64,000 nt of DNA from NCBI GenBank assembly GCA_003155795.1, contig PMEM01000071.1, positions 27,385 to 91,384 on the forward strand. Direction: 5' to 3'. This document shows, piece after piece, positions 17,521 through 26,675 of this stretch (position 1 is its first letter; each line of letters opens with the position of its first letter). A program made the position numbers and the translations under genes. The DNA is from Gemmatimonadota bacterium. GTDB lineage: Bacteria > Gemmatimonadota > Gemmatimonadetes > Gemmatimonadales > Gemmatimonadaceae. The notes below the pieces were generated by a model, which worked only from the letters and a program-made list of their open reading frames with translations, had not been told where the DNA came from and searched no databases.

Positions 17521-18831
17521 ATGCCGAATCATTCCGATTCCGTAATTCGGAACAATATCTGCCTCAAACTCACTGAAGCCCGGGTACGTACCCTTCTGCT
17601 GGTGAGTTCGCTATCCGAGGACGACCTCCATCGGCAGCATGACGCGTTGATGAGCCCGATTCTCTGGGATCTTGGTCACATCATGCACTTCGAGGAATTG
17701 TGGCTCAAGCGTAACGTTTCCGGCCCGATCGAATTCTCTGAGATGCCCGGGATGTATAACCCATTCGAACATCCGCGCGCTACGCGTGCGGCACTCCCAC
17801 TGCCGACACTGGCAAATGTAATAACGACGGCTGCAGAGATCCGTTCAGATGTACTTGAGACACTCCAACATGCGGAATTCAGAATCGATCATCCATTACT
17901 CGCGGATGCATTTGTCTATAACATGGTTCTGCAGCATGAATACCAGCATAACGAAACCATTCTGCAGACTCTTCAGTTGAAGCTTGGATCGCCGTATGCA
18001 CCGCCCCGCATATCAGCGCAACCTCGCGCGGGCAAGGCCAGCTTTGATCGGATGATTCGCATCAACAACGGTGAGTATCCGATCGGCACGGACGACAGGA
18101 GCCATGCATATGACAATGAGAAACCACGCCACACAATCCGAAGCGCTGCATTTGAGATTGATGCCGCACCGGTAACGAACTCTGCTTACGAGAAGTTCAT
18201 TGCCGACAACGGATACGGCCGGAAGGAGTTATGGTCTGAAGCCGGTATCGCATGGCTCACAGACTCAGGAGCCGCATCACCAAAATACTGGCAACGCGGC
18301 GACGAAGGTTGGAACGCGCGAACAATGGACTACAGTGGCCCGCTCGCTCCGACTGACCCGGTGTGCCATGTGTGCTACTACGAGGCTGATGCGTTCGCGC
18401 GTTGGGCAGGCAAACGTCTTCCGACTGAGTACGAGTGGGAGATTGCCGCATCCTGGAACCCGGAAACCAATCGCGCTCAGCGGTTCCCATGGGGCGACGC
18501 AGAGCCAAACCGATTGCTTGCAAACATCGATCAACTGGGTTTCAGCACGGCACCGACCGGAGCTTTCGAGCAGAATGTATCTCCACTTGGATGTTACGGC
18601 ATGATCGGCGACGTCTGGGAGTGGACGTCGAGCAACTTCAACGGATACCCTGGTTTCGTGGCATTCCCGTATCCGGAATACTCTGAGACATTCTTCGGAA
18701 GTGAGTACAAGGTCCTCCGTGGCGGATCGTGGGCAACCCGCGCTGGCGCAATACGAAACACGTTCCGCAATTGGGATTACCCCATACGGCGCCAGATATT
18801 CAGCGGTTTCCGTTGTGCCCGTGACGTTTGA
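17521..18831 (+). CDS. egtB: Ergothioneine biosynthesis sulfoxide synthase EgtB
   Basis: EgtB is the non-haem iron enzyme that joins a thiol (gamma-glutamylcysteine or cysteine) to the imidazole of hercynine using O2. The N-terminal DinB-like half supplies the iron ligands: H53 in WDLGHIMHFEE, and H139 and H143 in LQHEYQHNET, equivalent to the three-histidine site of the mycobacterial enzyme. The C-terminal half is a formylglycine-generating-enzyme-like fold (IGDVWEWTSSNF, VLRGGSWATR, GFRCARDV). R86 and R89 in HPRATRAAL may correspond to the arginine pair that holds the gamma-glutamyl group. The ATG at 17521 gives 436 residues, the normal length; the frame is open upstream to 17440. First gene of the egt operon. 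Confidence 0.93.
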   Translation: MPNHSDSVIRNNICLKLTEARVRTLLLVSSLSEDDLHRQHDALMSPILWDLGHIMHFEELWLKRNVSGPIEFSEMPGMYNPFEHPRATRAALPLPTLANVITTAAEIRSDVLETLQHAEFRIDHPLLADAFVYNMVLQHEYQHNETILQTLQLKLGSPYAPPRISAQPRAGKASFDRMIRINNGEYPIGTDDRSHAYDNEKPRHTIRSAAFEIDAAPVTNSAYEKFIADNGYGRKELWSEAGIAWLTDSGAASPKYWQRGDEGWNARTMDYSGPLAPTDPVCHVCYYEADAFARWAGKRLPTEYEWEIAASWNPETNRAQRFPWGDAEPNRLLANIDQLGFSTAPTGAFEQNVSPLGCYGMIGDVWEWTSSNFNGYPGFVAFPYPEYSETFFGSEYKVLRGGSWATRAGAIRNTFRNWDYPIRRQIFSGFRCARDV

Positions 18832-19756
18832 CCGGGCGCGCATGGCGCGCGATTTACGTGAGGGACTATCGGAGCAACCTCGGCGCATTCCGCCCAAATA
18901 TTTCTACGACGAGCACGGATCGCGTCTTTTCGACGAAATAACCCGGTTGCCCGAATACTATCCGACCCGTGCGGAGCGAGATCTGCTGATTCGCTGGGGC
19001 GCGACGATCGTTGGAATCGCCAAGCCGCGAACGCTAGTGGAGCTGGGTGCGGGAAGCGCAGACAAGACGCGAACCATCCTGGACGAGATGCTACGTGCTG
19101 CGCAAAGCGACGTGACATATGTCCCCGTGGATGTCAGCGCCGGCTTCCTCGCAAAATCCGCAGTGCAACTGCGGAATGAGTATCCTTCGGTTTGCGTCAC
19201 TCCAGTCGTCGCTGACTTCTCCACGCATTTCGCACTGCCGGAGCACCCCTCGCCGGCCCTCCACGCATTCCTGGGTAGTACGATCGGCAATTTCACGCCG
19301 GATGACGCGGTCGGCCTCGTATCCAGCGTGCGGGAGCGAATGGCTGCGAGCGATTACTTTCTGCTCGGCGTTGATCTTCGAAAGGATCCGGGGTTAATCG
19401 AAAATGCGTACAACGACAGCCGCGGAATCACCGCCCAGTTCAACAAGAACATGTTGTCCGTCATCAACGAATGTCTCGGAGCGGATTTCAATCTCTCTGC
19501 ATTCAGCCATTCCGCTATATACAACGATCGAGAGCAACGCATGGAAATGCGGCTGATTGCGCGCGGAGATCAGTCTGTTGTCATCCCGGACGTCGGTGAC
19601 TTCTACTTCGCGGACGGAGACGGAATCCTGACTGAGGTCAGCTACAAGTACGATCGCTCCCTCGCGAGCGACATACTCGAGCGAAGCGGGCTCGTTCTGC
19701 GGGAGTGGTTCACAGACGACGCAGGCTTGTTCGCTCTGGCCCTTTCAAGTCATTGA
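18821..19756 (+). CDS. egtD: L-histidine N(alpha)-methyltransferase EgtD
   Basis: EgtD trimethylates histidine with S-adenosylmethionine to give hercynine, the first step to ergothioneine. Recognised by PPKYFYDEHGSRLFDEITR, then LPEYYPTRAE, the SAM-binding VELGAGSADKTR and the later FLGSTIGNFTPDDAV and GVDLRKDP. Several starts are possible: GTG at 18815 or 18821, or ATG at 18842. The GTG at 18821 gives 311 residues, near the family norm, and overlaps the egtB stop by 11 bases, pointing to coupled translation. Confidence 0.94.
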   Translation: MTFDRARMARDLREGLSEQPRRIPPKYFYDEHGSRLFDEITRLPEYYPTRAERDLLIRWGATIVGIAKPRTLVELGAGSADKTRTILDEMLRAAQSDVTYVPVDVSAGFLAKSAVQLRNEYPSVCVTPVVADFSTHFALPEHPSPALHAFLGSTIGNFTPDDAVGLVSSVRERMAASDYFLLGVDLRKDPGLIENAYNDSRGITAQFNKNMLSVINECLGADFNLSAFSHSAIYNDREQRMEMRLIARGDQSVVIPDVGDFYFADGDGILTEVSYKYDRSLASDILERSGLVLREWFTDDAGLFALALSSH

Positions 19757-19759
19757 ACG

Positions 19760-20836
19760 ATGACCGCAGCTCGTGAGACATTATCGACCCTCGTAGAGCG
19801 ACTATTCCAGCCGGCGGCAAAAGAGCGGCCCGATGGAGCGATGGGCGCGGAACTCGAAGTCATACCGATTCGTACTCGAACGCGACGGCGTGTCCCGATC
19901 AATGCAACGCAGGAAGGTCCCGGAAGTGCGGACATTGCGCGCGAAGCCGCCCGTATTGAAGGCTGGCAGGAGGAAACCGACGAGTATGGGGCACCAAAGT
20001 GGAATATGCCGGATGGTGGTCGGCTCTGCTACGAACCCGGTGGTCAGTTCGAAGTCGTCTCGCCTGTATTTGCGTCAGCCGTTGATCTTTCAACTGATCT
20101 GCGCAAGGTGCTTGGCGTCCTGCGTGCGTCGGCGGCGAGTGCCGATGTACAACTGCTCGCACTCGGTATCGACCCGTACAACACGATCGAATCCGTGGCG
20201 CTTGAGCTCCACGCGCCGCGTTACGATGCCATGACAGAGTATTTCAATCGTATCGGTGAAGCTGGTGTGCGCATGATGCGCCAGACGGCGTCACTCCATG
20301 TGAGTGTGGAACTTGGCCCTCATGCCATGCAGAGGTGGAGACTCCTGAATTCGCTAGCGCCATATCTGATAGCGCTGTTTGCGAACTCCAGCAGTTACGG
20401 AGATAGACCTACGGGTTACGCGAGCTATCGTGCGCACCAGTGGCAGACACTCGACCCAACGCGTACCGGCCTGCCGTTTGATTCGACTGACCCCATCGGT
20501 GCCTACACCCGGTTCGCCGCGAACGCAGGCCGCATCCTGACTGAAGCCAGTGCTCATCTTACAACGTTGTTCCCGGAAATCCGCCCTCGCGGATATTTCG
20601 AGATCCGATCGCTCGACGCGATGGAACCCGACCGGATCGAGCAGGCCCTGCAATTTATTTCGACGCTCGTTCACGACACCGATGCCGCTGCTGCGGCTTC
20701 GCGAATAGTCGGCGCGCCGGATTCATCACTGCTCGCCCGCGCCGCGCTTAACGGAAGGTCCGACTCGCTTCTCAAGGCGCGGATTGCTCAGCTTGAGCAG
20801 TTGGCAATCGAAGCATCCGGGATGTATCTGCGGTAA
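19760..20836 (+). CDS. egtA: Glutamate-cysteine ligase, GCS2 family (EgtA-type)
   Basis: GCS2 enzymes make gamma-glutamylcysteine from glutamate and cysteine with ATP. The N-terminal GAMGAELEVIPIRT carries the acidic metal and nucleotide-binding residues; CYEPGGQFEVVSP and RQTASLHVSVEL are further family blocks, and the C-terminal GYFEIRSLDAMEPD is also conserved. Placed 3 bases after egtD, it fits EgtA, which feeds gamma-glutamylcysteine to EgtB in actinobacterial-type ergothioneine synthesis. At 358 residues it is shorter than typical actinobacterial EgtA. It could also serve another thiol pathway. Confidence 0.85.
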   Translation: MTAARETLSTLVERLFQPAAKERPDGAMGAELEVIPIRTRTRRRVPINATQEGPGSADIAREAARIEGWQEETDEYGAPKWNMPDGGRLCYEPGGQFEVVSPVFASAVDLSTDLRKVLGVLRASAASADVQLLALGIDPYNTIESVALELHAPRYDAMTEYFNRIGEAGVRMMRQTASLHVSVELGPHAMQRWRLLNSLAPYLIALFANSSSYGDRPTGYASYRAHQWQTLDPTRTGLPFDSTDPIGAYTRFAANAGRILTEASAHLTTLFPEIRPRGYFEIRSLDAMEPDRIEQALQFISTLVHDTDAAAAASRIVGAPDSSLLARAALNGRSDSLLKARIAQLEQLAIEASGMYLR

Positions 20837-22206
20837 TGCATGAAACCATGACGAATCTGCTCGAATCGTACGGCTACATCTTCCTTTTTATTGTGGTCGG
20901 CGCCGAGAGCCTTGGTATCCCGCTCCCTGGCGAGACGGCGCTTGTTACCGCCGCGGCGTACGCTGCTCTGGGACACCTCGACATCTATGTCGTGATCTGC
21001 GTGGGTGCTGCCGCTGCAATCGTTGGAGATAATGGCGGATACTGGATTGGGTTCCGCGGCGGGATTGCAGTGATTCAGCGTTGGGGCAGGATCCTGCACA
21101 TAAATGAATCACACATCGCGCGAGCGCATTCTTTCTTCGAGCGCCACGGTGGGAAAACTGTCTTCTTCGGTCGTTTCATCGCAATTCTCCGAACATGGGC
21201 CGCCGTACTCGCAGGCGTTGCTCGAATGCCATATCGCAACTTCCTGTTTTACAATGCAACGGGTGCAGTCATCTGGGCGGCCTTGTTCGGAACGCTCGGA
21301 TATCTATTTGGCAAGAACATCCCAAAACTCGATCACCTGATCGGACAGACGAGCCTTGCGATCGTTCTGCTCATCGCTCTCTTTGTAGTACTTGTCATCG
21401 TATTCCAGTGGCTTCGTGCCAACAGCGATGGGATTGCGCAGAGATCCGCCACCTCATGGCATCGAAGAGTTCATAGTAACAGACTCGACAGGTACGGAAG
21501 TAGATATCCACGTGTCTGGAATTTCGTCTCCGACAGATTTGCGCGTGGCGAATATCTTGGCCTCCACCTAACGATCGGCCTCCTGGCGAGCATCGGTGCG
21601 CTCTGGCTGTTTGGCGGGATTACTGAGGACGTGATTCACCACGATCCGCTGACTCAGCTCGATGTCCTGATTCTCTATCAACTCCGCGACCACGCGACAA
21701 CATATGGAGATACGGTCATGTCAGCCGTATCCTTTGTAGGCTCTCCGGCAGTTGTCGCGTTGATTGCCATCGCGGTAGGCCTCTTTCTCATCGGCCGACG
21801 CAGCTGGATAGTACTTGGAGGGTGGATAGCTGCCTTCGCAGGCGGGGGGGTCCTGGACTGGACTCTCAAGAGGATCATCCAGCGGCCACGCCCCCCTGGC
21901 GCGCTGTTGTTCATGCATCGCTTCAGCTACAGCTTCCCAAGCGAGCACGCAATGGGGGCATTCGTCGGTTACGGCATGCTGGCGTATTTACTCATCACCT
22001 TCTGGGCGACGAAGAACGCGACACGAGTTCTGATTGTAGTTGCGAGTACTTTGCTCGTAGTCGCTGTTGGTTTCAGCCGACTGTACCTCGGACTCCACTA
22101 TTTCAGTGACGTCATCGGAGGCTATGCCGCTGGGGCGGTCTGGCTGATCGCGTGTATATCGGGCGTCGAGATCGCCCGTCGCCAACCTCGGCTTTCAGGC
22201 GACTGA
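20836..22206 (+). CDS. DedA-PAP2 fusion membrane protein
   Basis: The first 200 residues are a DedA (SNARE-associated, VTT) domain: ESLGIPLPGETAL, GDNGGYWIGFRGG, FFGRFIAILRTWAAVLAGVARM. DedA proteins act in lipid carrier flipping and envelope homeostasis. Residues 235-456 are a PAP2 lipid phosphatase with all three motifs: K-x6-RP (KRIIQRPRP), PSEHA in place of the common PSGH, and SRLYLGLHYFSD. The two halves together suggest turnover of a polyprenyl or phospholipid phosphate at the membrane. The start ATG shares one base with the egtA stop (TAATG), so it is coupled to the egt operon. The 3' end overlaps convergent cheR by 12 bases. Confidence 0.9.
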   Translation: MHETMTNLLESYGYIFLFIVVGAESLGIPLPGETALVTAAAYAALGHLDIYVVICVGAAAAIVGDNGGYWIGFRGGIAVIQRWGRILHINESHIARAHSFFERHGGKTVFFGRFIAILRTWAAVLAGVARMPYRNFLFYNATGAVIWAALFGTLGYLFGKNIPKLDHLIGQTSLAIVLLIALFVVLVIVFQWLRANSDGIAQRSATSWHRRVHSNRLDRYGSRYPRVWNFVSDRFARGEYLGLHLTIGLLASIGALWLFGGITEDVIHHDPLTQLDVLILYQLRDHATTYGDTVMSAVSFVGSPAVVALIAIAVGLFLIGRRSWIVLGGWIAAFAGGGVLDWTLKRIIQRPRPPGALLFMHRFSYSFPSEHAMGAFVGYGMLAYLLITFWATKNATRVLIVVASTLLVVAVGFSRLYLGLHYFSDVIGGYAAGAVWLIACISGVEIARRQPRLSGD

Positions 22207-23073
22207 AGTCGCCAGAGTGCCGACTCGGAGTCGCTCTTCAATTACTTCGAAGTCTTCGCGCCGCACGTGTAACGAGGTTGGTATGTCTGGAAGTCGTACC
22301 AATCGGTCTGTGAGACCAAACGCGGTTTCCGTCGCACCGAGGAACAGATAGCCGCCCGGCATCAGCGACGACGCCAGGCGCTCAAGGACGTCTTTCTTGG
22401 TCGTGGTGTCGAAATAGATGAGCACGTTACGGCACATCACAATGTCGAACTGACCCAGCGATCGGAACGATTCAAGCAGATTCAGTTCACGGAATGCGAC
22501 GCGGCGCCGAACGTCATCCGCCAGTCGATATCCGTCCGGCGTATTGATGAAGAACTGCCGCAGATATCGCTCGGGCAGTCCGCGCTGAACTTCAATCTGT
22601 GTGAACAGGCCGCGTCGCGCTCGATTCAGGGCGTGAGTTGCGAAGTCGGTTGCGACCAATTCCACGTTCACACCGCTCATCTGCACGCCCATGTCCGAGA
22701 GCAACATTGCGATGGAGTACGCTTCCTGACCAGTTGATGCGGCTGAGCTCCAGATCCGCAGCGAACGGCCAGCGCGGCGACAGCGGTCAGCCAATTCCGG
22801 CAGAATGGTTGTTCGGAGCAGGTCAAACGGAATCGTGTCGCGGAAAAAGAAAGTCTCACCTGTCGTCATGGCGTCACAGACCGCCTTTACAAGATCCCGG
22901 TGCGGCCCAGCCCGAAGTGTGGCGACCAGTTCGATTACGGAGGAGAAGCCGAAAGCCTTCGCGACCGGAGGCAGCCTGCTCTCCAGCAGGTATTCCTTCC
23001 CCGGGCCGAGTGCGAGGCCGCTTCTCGTGCGGAGAAGCGTGCTCAGGTACGAATAATCTTCAGAAGTAATCAC
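22195..23073 (-). CDS. cheR: Chemotaxis protein methyltransferase CheR
   Basis: CheR methylates glutamates on chemoreceptors with S-adenosylmethionine. The N-terminal helical domain (SEDYSYLSTLLRTRSGLAL, MTTGETFFFRD) and the SAM domain (LRIWSSAASTGQEAYSIAM, then FDIVMCRNVLIYFD) are both present. The frame is open to 23238, but the GTG at 23073 overlaps the cheB stop as GTGA and gives the expected 292 residues beginning at ITSEDY, so the longer form is unlikely. It is the last gene of the che operon. The C-terminus has no TPR extension. Confidence 0.94.
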   Translation of the reverse strand: MITSEDYSYLSTLLRTRSGLALGPGKEYLLESRLPPVAKAFGFSSVIELVATLRAGPHRDLVKAVCDAMTTGETFFFRDTIPFDLLRTTILPELADRCRRAGRSLRIWSSAASTGQEAYSIAMLLSDMGVQMSGVNVELVATDFATHALNRARRGLFTQIEVQRGLPERYLRQFFINTPDGYRLADDVRRRVAFRELNLLESFRSLGQFDIVMCRNVLIYFDTTTKKDVLERLASSLMPGGYLFLGATETAFGLTDRLVRLPDIPTSLHVRREDFEVIEERLRVGTLATSVA

Positions 23074-24170
23074 GACCGTACAGAACAGAGGGAAATGACA
23101 TGCGCGGCAATCGATTGCAGCGGGATTATTGAACAGGAGATTCCAGACGCAACGACGCTGCCAGGCATTCCCCAGACGACGCTCGTTCGCTCGTCCTGAA
23201 CGATGACTCGGCCGCCAGAGGCGGCGACGGCCGCACATCCTTCTCGACCGTCCTCACCCATGCCAGTGAGGACGACAGCCAGTACCCCGCGTGGAAACGC
23301 GTGTGCGGCACTTCTGAACATCGGGTTTGCCGCAGGCCTGCAGTGGTGCTCGGGCGGGTCGGAGGTGATGTGTATGGCCGGGGCGCGCGCGACGCCCGGT
23401 CCGAGAACGGTCAAATGATGATCGCCCGGCGCGACGTAAACACGACCTGGCTGTAAAGGCTCGCCATCCTGCGCTTCGGCGCACGGAAGCGTACCCTCGC
23501 GCGCAAGACGCTGGGCAAACATGGTCGTGAACAGTGGAGGCATGTGTTGCGTGACGAGCACGGGGAGCGGGAAGTCACGCGGCAGTCCTCTCACAATCGT
23601 CGCGACTGCGTTCGGTCCGCCAGTGCTAGCCGCAATCGCGAGTACCTGTGGCTCAAAACCTTCGGCCGGCAAGACTGACCGGCTCGCCTTCGAGTTGCCT
23701 GCCTCAGCGCCGGCAAAATCACTGTCCCCTCGGCCGACGTCCATGACGGCAGGAGCGATGGCTCTGATCTTGGCAACGACGCTGACCGCGACCGCCTCAA
23801 CACCATGAGCGCCTGTGCCGCGTGTGGAAGGCTTGTGCACGTAATCGACTGCGCCGAGCGCCAGAGCCTGCAGGGTGATTGTAGCACCCTGATGGGTCAA
23901 CGCGCTCGTCACCAGCACACGGGTAGCCGGAAAACGCTGGCAGATGAGCGGCAACGCGGTCAGGCCGTCCATTACCGGCATCTCAATATCGAGCAGGACA
24001 ACGTCGATTGGCTGCAAGCGGAGCGCGTCGAGCGCGTCGCTCCCATTTGTAGCCGTCGTCACAACGCGCATATCGGGCTGCGCGTCTACAATGCGACCCA
24101 GCACGCCACGCACGACCGCCGAATCATCCACGACGAGTACGCGAATAGGGGTGGTGCGTTGCCTATTCAC
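23070..24170 (-). CDS. cheB: Protein-glutamate methylesterase/glutaminase CheB
   Basis: CheB demethylates and deamidates chemoreceptors when phosphorylated by CheA. The receiver domain has the acidic pair D15-D16 (VLVVDDSAVV) and phosphoacceptor D61 (VVLLDIEMPVMDG); the switch lysine is in DYVHKPS. The esterase domain has the catalytic triad S182 (AASTGGPNA), H209 (VTQHMPP) and D307 (LTGMGEDG). The GTG at 24170 gives 366 residues. It overlaps cheR by 4 bases and follows the receptor gene after 39 bases. Confidence 0.95.
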   Translation of the reverse strand: MNRQRTTPIRVLVVDDSAVVRGVLGRIVDAQPDMRVVTTATNGSDALDALRLQPIDVVLLDIEMPVMDGLTALPLICQRFPATRVLVTSALTHQGATITLQALALGAVDYVHKPSTRGTGAHGVEAVAVSVVAKIRAIAPAVMDVGRGDSDFAGAEAGNSKASRSVLPAEGFEPQVLAIAASTGGPNAVATIVRGLPRDFPLPVLVTQHMPPLFTTMFAQRLAREGTLPCAEAQDGEPLQPGRVYVAPGDHHLTVLGPGVARAPAIHITSDPPEHHCRPAANPMFRSAAHAFPRGVLAVVLTGMGEDGREGCAAVAASGGRVIVQDERTSVVWGMPGSVVASGISCSIIPLQSIAAHVISLCSVRS

Positions 24171-24209
24171 CGGTGCGACCGGTTAGAGGAACGGATTCGT
24201 TCGCGCGAG

Positions 24210-26210
24210 TTATATGCCAGCGCGGAGCTTGCCGAGGAAGCTGTCCACCGCACCACCCAATCGAACCGCCTCTGCGTTGAGTGCAGCTGCCGCTCCATTT
24301 AGCGTCTCCGCGGTGTGACCCGACTCGCCAGCGGCGACTGTTACGCCTGCAATGTTGAGAGTGACATCTGCAGTACCGCGTGCCGCCTCGGTGACGTTCC
24401 GGGAGATCTCACCAGTGGCCGCATTCTGTTCCTCCACGGCGGCCGCGATGGTGCCGGAGATCTGATTGATAGTGCCGATCACGGACGATATCTCACCAAT
24501 GTCGTGGACCGCGTGCGTCGCATCTTCCTGAACGCTGGCAATCTTACGTTCGATTTCCTCCGTCGCGCGCGCCGTTTGCCTCGCCAACTCCTTGACTTCG
24601 TTTGCGACGACAGCGAAACCCTTACCGGCTTCTCCAGCCCGCGCAGCTTCGATCGTAGCGTTCAACGCGAGAAGATTGGTCTGTTGTGCAATGGAGGTTA
24701 TGACCTTGATGACCTGACCAATTTCCTTGCTGCTCTGACCAAGTTGAACCATGGTGCTGCTGGCACTCGACGCCTGATTCACAGCATGTTGCGCCACCGT
24801 TGACGCCTCCTGCACCAGGCCTGCTATCTCACGTACGCTTACAGATAGTTCTTCCGCCGAACTGGCAACTGTCTGCACGTTACGCGTCGCCTGCTCCGAC
24901 GACGCAGCCACGGCCTGCGCCTGACATGCGGTCTCCTCGGCCGATGCGGCCATGCCTTGTGCGCTCGTCTCGACTTCCGCCGCCGACACAGTCAGCATCT
25001 GCACCACGCGCTTCACGTCGCGTTCGAATTCATTCGCAAGTCCAACCTGCTCTGCGGCGCTGCTTACCATTCGAGAGACATCCCTCAACATCGTCAATCG
25101 ATGCTCCGAGGGGCGCAATTCTTCGGCTGCAAAAAACTCCATCACACCGATCACGCGGCCCCTCGCCATGACGGGGAAGGCAATTCCACTACGAATGTTG
25201 GCTCGCTTTGCCATAGGCGAACGTACGGCATCACCCTGTTCTGCCATGTTGCCACCGAAGACCAGATCGTGACTCGCCCAGGCGCGACCAGCGAGACCGT
25301 CGCCCTGTTCAAATGCGCAATCGTGCGTGGCACGCCTGAAATCCTCGTCGACAATTCCCGACTCTACGCAGTAGCGAAGCGTGTTCGCCTTGTCGTCGAG
25401 AACCCAGTAGGTCGCGTACGACCATTTCATCGAACTGCGAACCAGGTCCAGCGTCACTTTGGCTATCTCGTCGACACAGTTACGTCCGGCATTGGCTCGG
25501 AGTACGGTGACGAGCACTTCCATATCTTCTTCCGCTTCGAGGCGAGTCGTGCGCTCACGCATCCGTTCCAGTGCGGAAGACACCAACTCAGCAACGCGGC
25601 GCAATACGTCGATGCGCTCATCGGACAGAGCCAATGGCTCCATTACAAAGAAATCGAGCGCGCCAACGACTTCACCGCCCACACTTAGCGGAAGGGCGAT
25701 AGCAGCTGTGCAACCGGCGGCCTGCGCCACTTCTCCACGGCGGTCCTGCAGATACTGCAGATCATCCACAATGAAAACGTCGCGGTAGCGCCACGCCTTG
25801 CCGACCAGCCCGTCTGCTTCTGCGTAGGATGCGCTGACGGTTACGCGATGAAATTCGTTATTTACCGCACCCGATTCGAGATTGAACTGGAGATATTCAC
25901 TCTGACTGTCAACCGTCCAGTGAGAGCCGTACGGCCACGCGAAGCCGGCGCGAACAGCTTCGAGCGCGCCTCGCGCCGCCTCGCTCTCGTTCCCCGCACG
26001 TGCGGTGGCACCAGCCACGTGCATGATTACGCGAGCGTGCGTTTGCGCTTCGAGGACTTTGGTTTCGAGCTCGTCTACTTCCTTTCGCTCGCGCAATGCT
26101 CCAGAGCGTCTGTCGGTCTTACGTCGGTCCGGCTTGGTGGCGCCATTGCCGTTCTTCGCTGGCGCCGCGGACGGTACAGTAAGTTCGTCAAGGTCGATTC
26201 GGGTCGTCAT
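24210..26210 (-). CDS. Soluble methyl-accepting chemotaxis protein with two GAF domains
   Basis: The 666-residue receptor has no membrane segment, so it is cytoplasmic. A basic N-terminal stretch (KPDRRKTDRRSG) and a short coiled region precede two GAF domains (about residues 58-215 and 228-390) that share the layout AEADGLVGKAWR / EQGDGLAGRAWA and IALPL / IAFPV. GAF domains bind small ligands or cofactors. The signalling domain ends in the hairpin tip QQTNLLALNATIEAARAGE, which contacts CheA and CheW. There is no C-terminal CheR-binding pentapeptide (it ends KLRAGI). It is the only receptor gene in the operon and may be dedicated to this CheA. Confidence 0.93.
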   Translation of the reverse strand: MTTRIDLDELTVPSAAPAKNGNGATKPDRRKTDRRSGALRERKEVDELETKVLEAQTHARVIMHVAGATARAGNESEAARGALEAVRAGFAWPYGSHWTVDSQSEYLQFNLESGAVNNEFHRVTVSASYAEADGLVGKAWRYRDVFIVDDLQYLQDRRGEVAQAAGCTAAIALPLSVGGEVVGALDFFVMEPLALSDERIDVLRRVAELVSSALERMRERTTRLEAEEDMEVLVTVLRANAGRNCVDEIAKVTLDLVRSSMKWSYATYWVLDDKANTLRYCVESGIVDEDFRRATHDCAFEQGDGLAGRAWASHDLVFGGNMAEQGDAVRSPMAKRANIRSGIAFPVMARGRVIGVMEFFAAEELRPSEHRLTMLRDVSRMVSSAAEQVGLANEFERDVKRVVQMLTVSAAEVETSAQGMAASAEETACQAQAVAASSEQATRNVQTVASSAEELSVSVREIAGLVQEASTVAQHAVNQASSASSTMVQLGQSSKEIGQVIKVITSIAQQTNLLALNATIEAARAGEAGKGFAVVANEVKELARQTARATEEIERKIASVQEDATHAVHDIGEISSVIGTINQISGTIAAAVEEQNAATGEISRNVTEAARGTADVTLNIAGVTVAAGESGHTAETLNGAAAALNAEAVRLGGAVDSFLGKLRAGI

Positions 26211-26225
26211 ACTACGTATCTCGGT

Positions 26226-26675
26226 TTATGGGCGAGTGCTTGATTCATCCAGAAGGCGGGCTACAGCAATGAGAGCGAGCAACCCGTTATCCAATCGCAC
26301 GACGCCGGTGCAGATCCGCGCCCACAGACCGTCGAGGCTCGCCGGGAGGCGCTCGAGAGTGTGGGGTGGAACGGCCACGACATCGCCAACTTCGTCAACG
26401 ACGAGGGCAAACAATTCGCCCCCATCGCACACAACAACATCCATTAAAGACTCGGACGCATTCGCCGAAATCTCCATTCGGTCATGCATGTCGATTGCCG
26501 TCACGACCTGACCGCGGAGATTCAGAAGACCGGCTACACAGGACCTCGCAAGCGGAACACGCGCTGTCTGTTGATGGCTGATGACTTCCTGGACAGCGAT
26601 GACCGGTAGGCCGAACCATTGCTTGCCCACACGGAACGTCACGACCTCATCCGTACCTTCTGCCATTGCGATCAT
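26226..26675 (-). CDS. cheW: Chemotaxis coupling protein CheW
   Basis: CheW links receptors to the CheA kinase. The 149-residue protein is a single CheW (SH3-like) domain: EVVTFRVGKQWFGLPVIAVQEV at the N-terminus, the receptor-contact segment VAGLLNLRGQVVTAIDM, and LFALVVDEVGDVV. Its ATG overlaps the cheA stop as ATGA (26672-26675). The receptor gene follows after 15 bases. Confidence 0.93.
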   Translation of the reverse strand: MIAMAEGTDEVVTFRVGKQWFGLPVIAVQEVISHQQTARVPLARSCVAGLLNLRGQVVTAIDMHDRMEISANASESLMDVVVCDGGELFALVVDEVGDVVAVPPHTLERLPASLDGLWARICTGVVRLDNGLLALIAVARLLDESSTRP

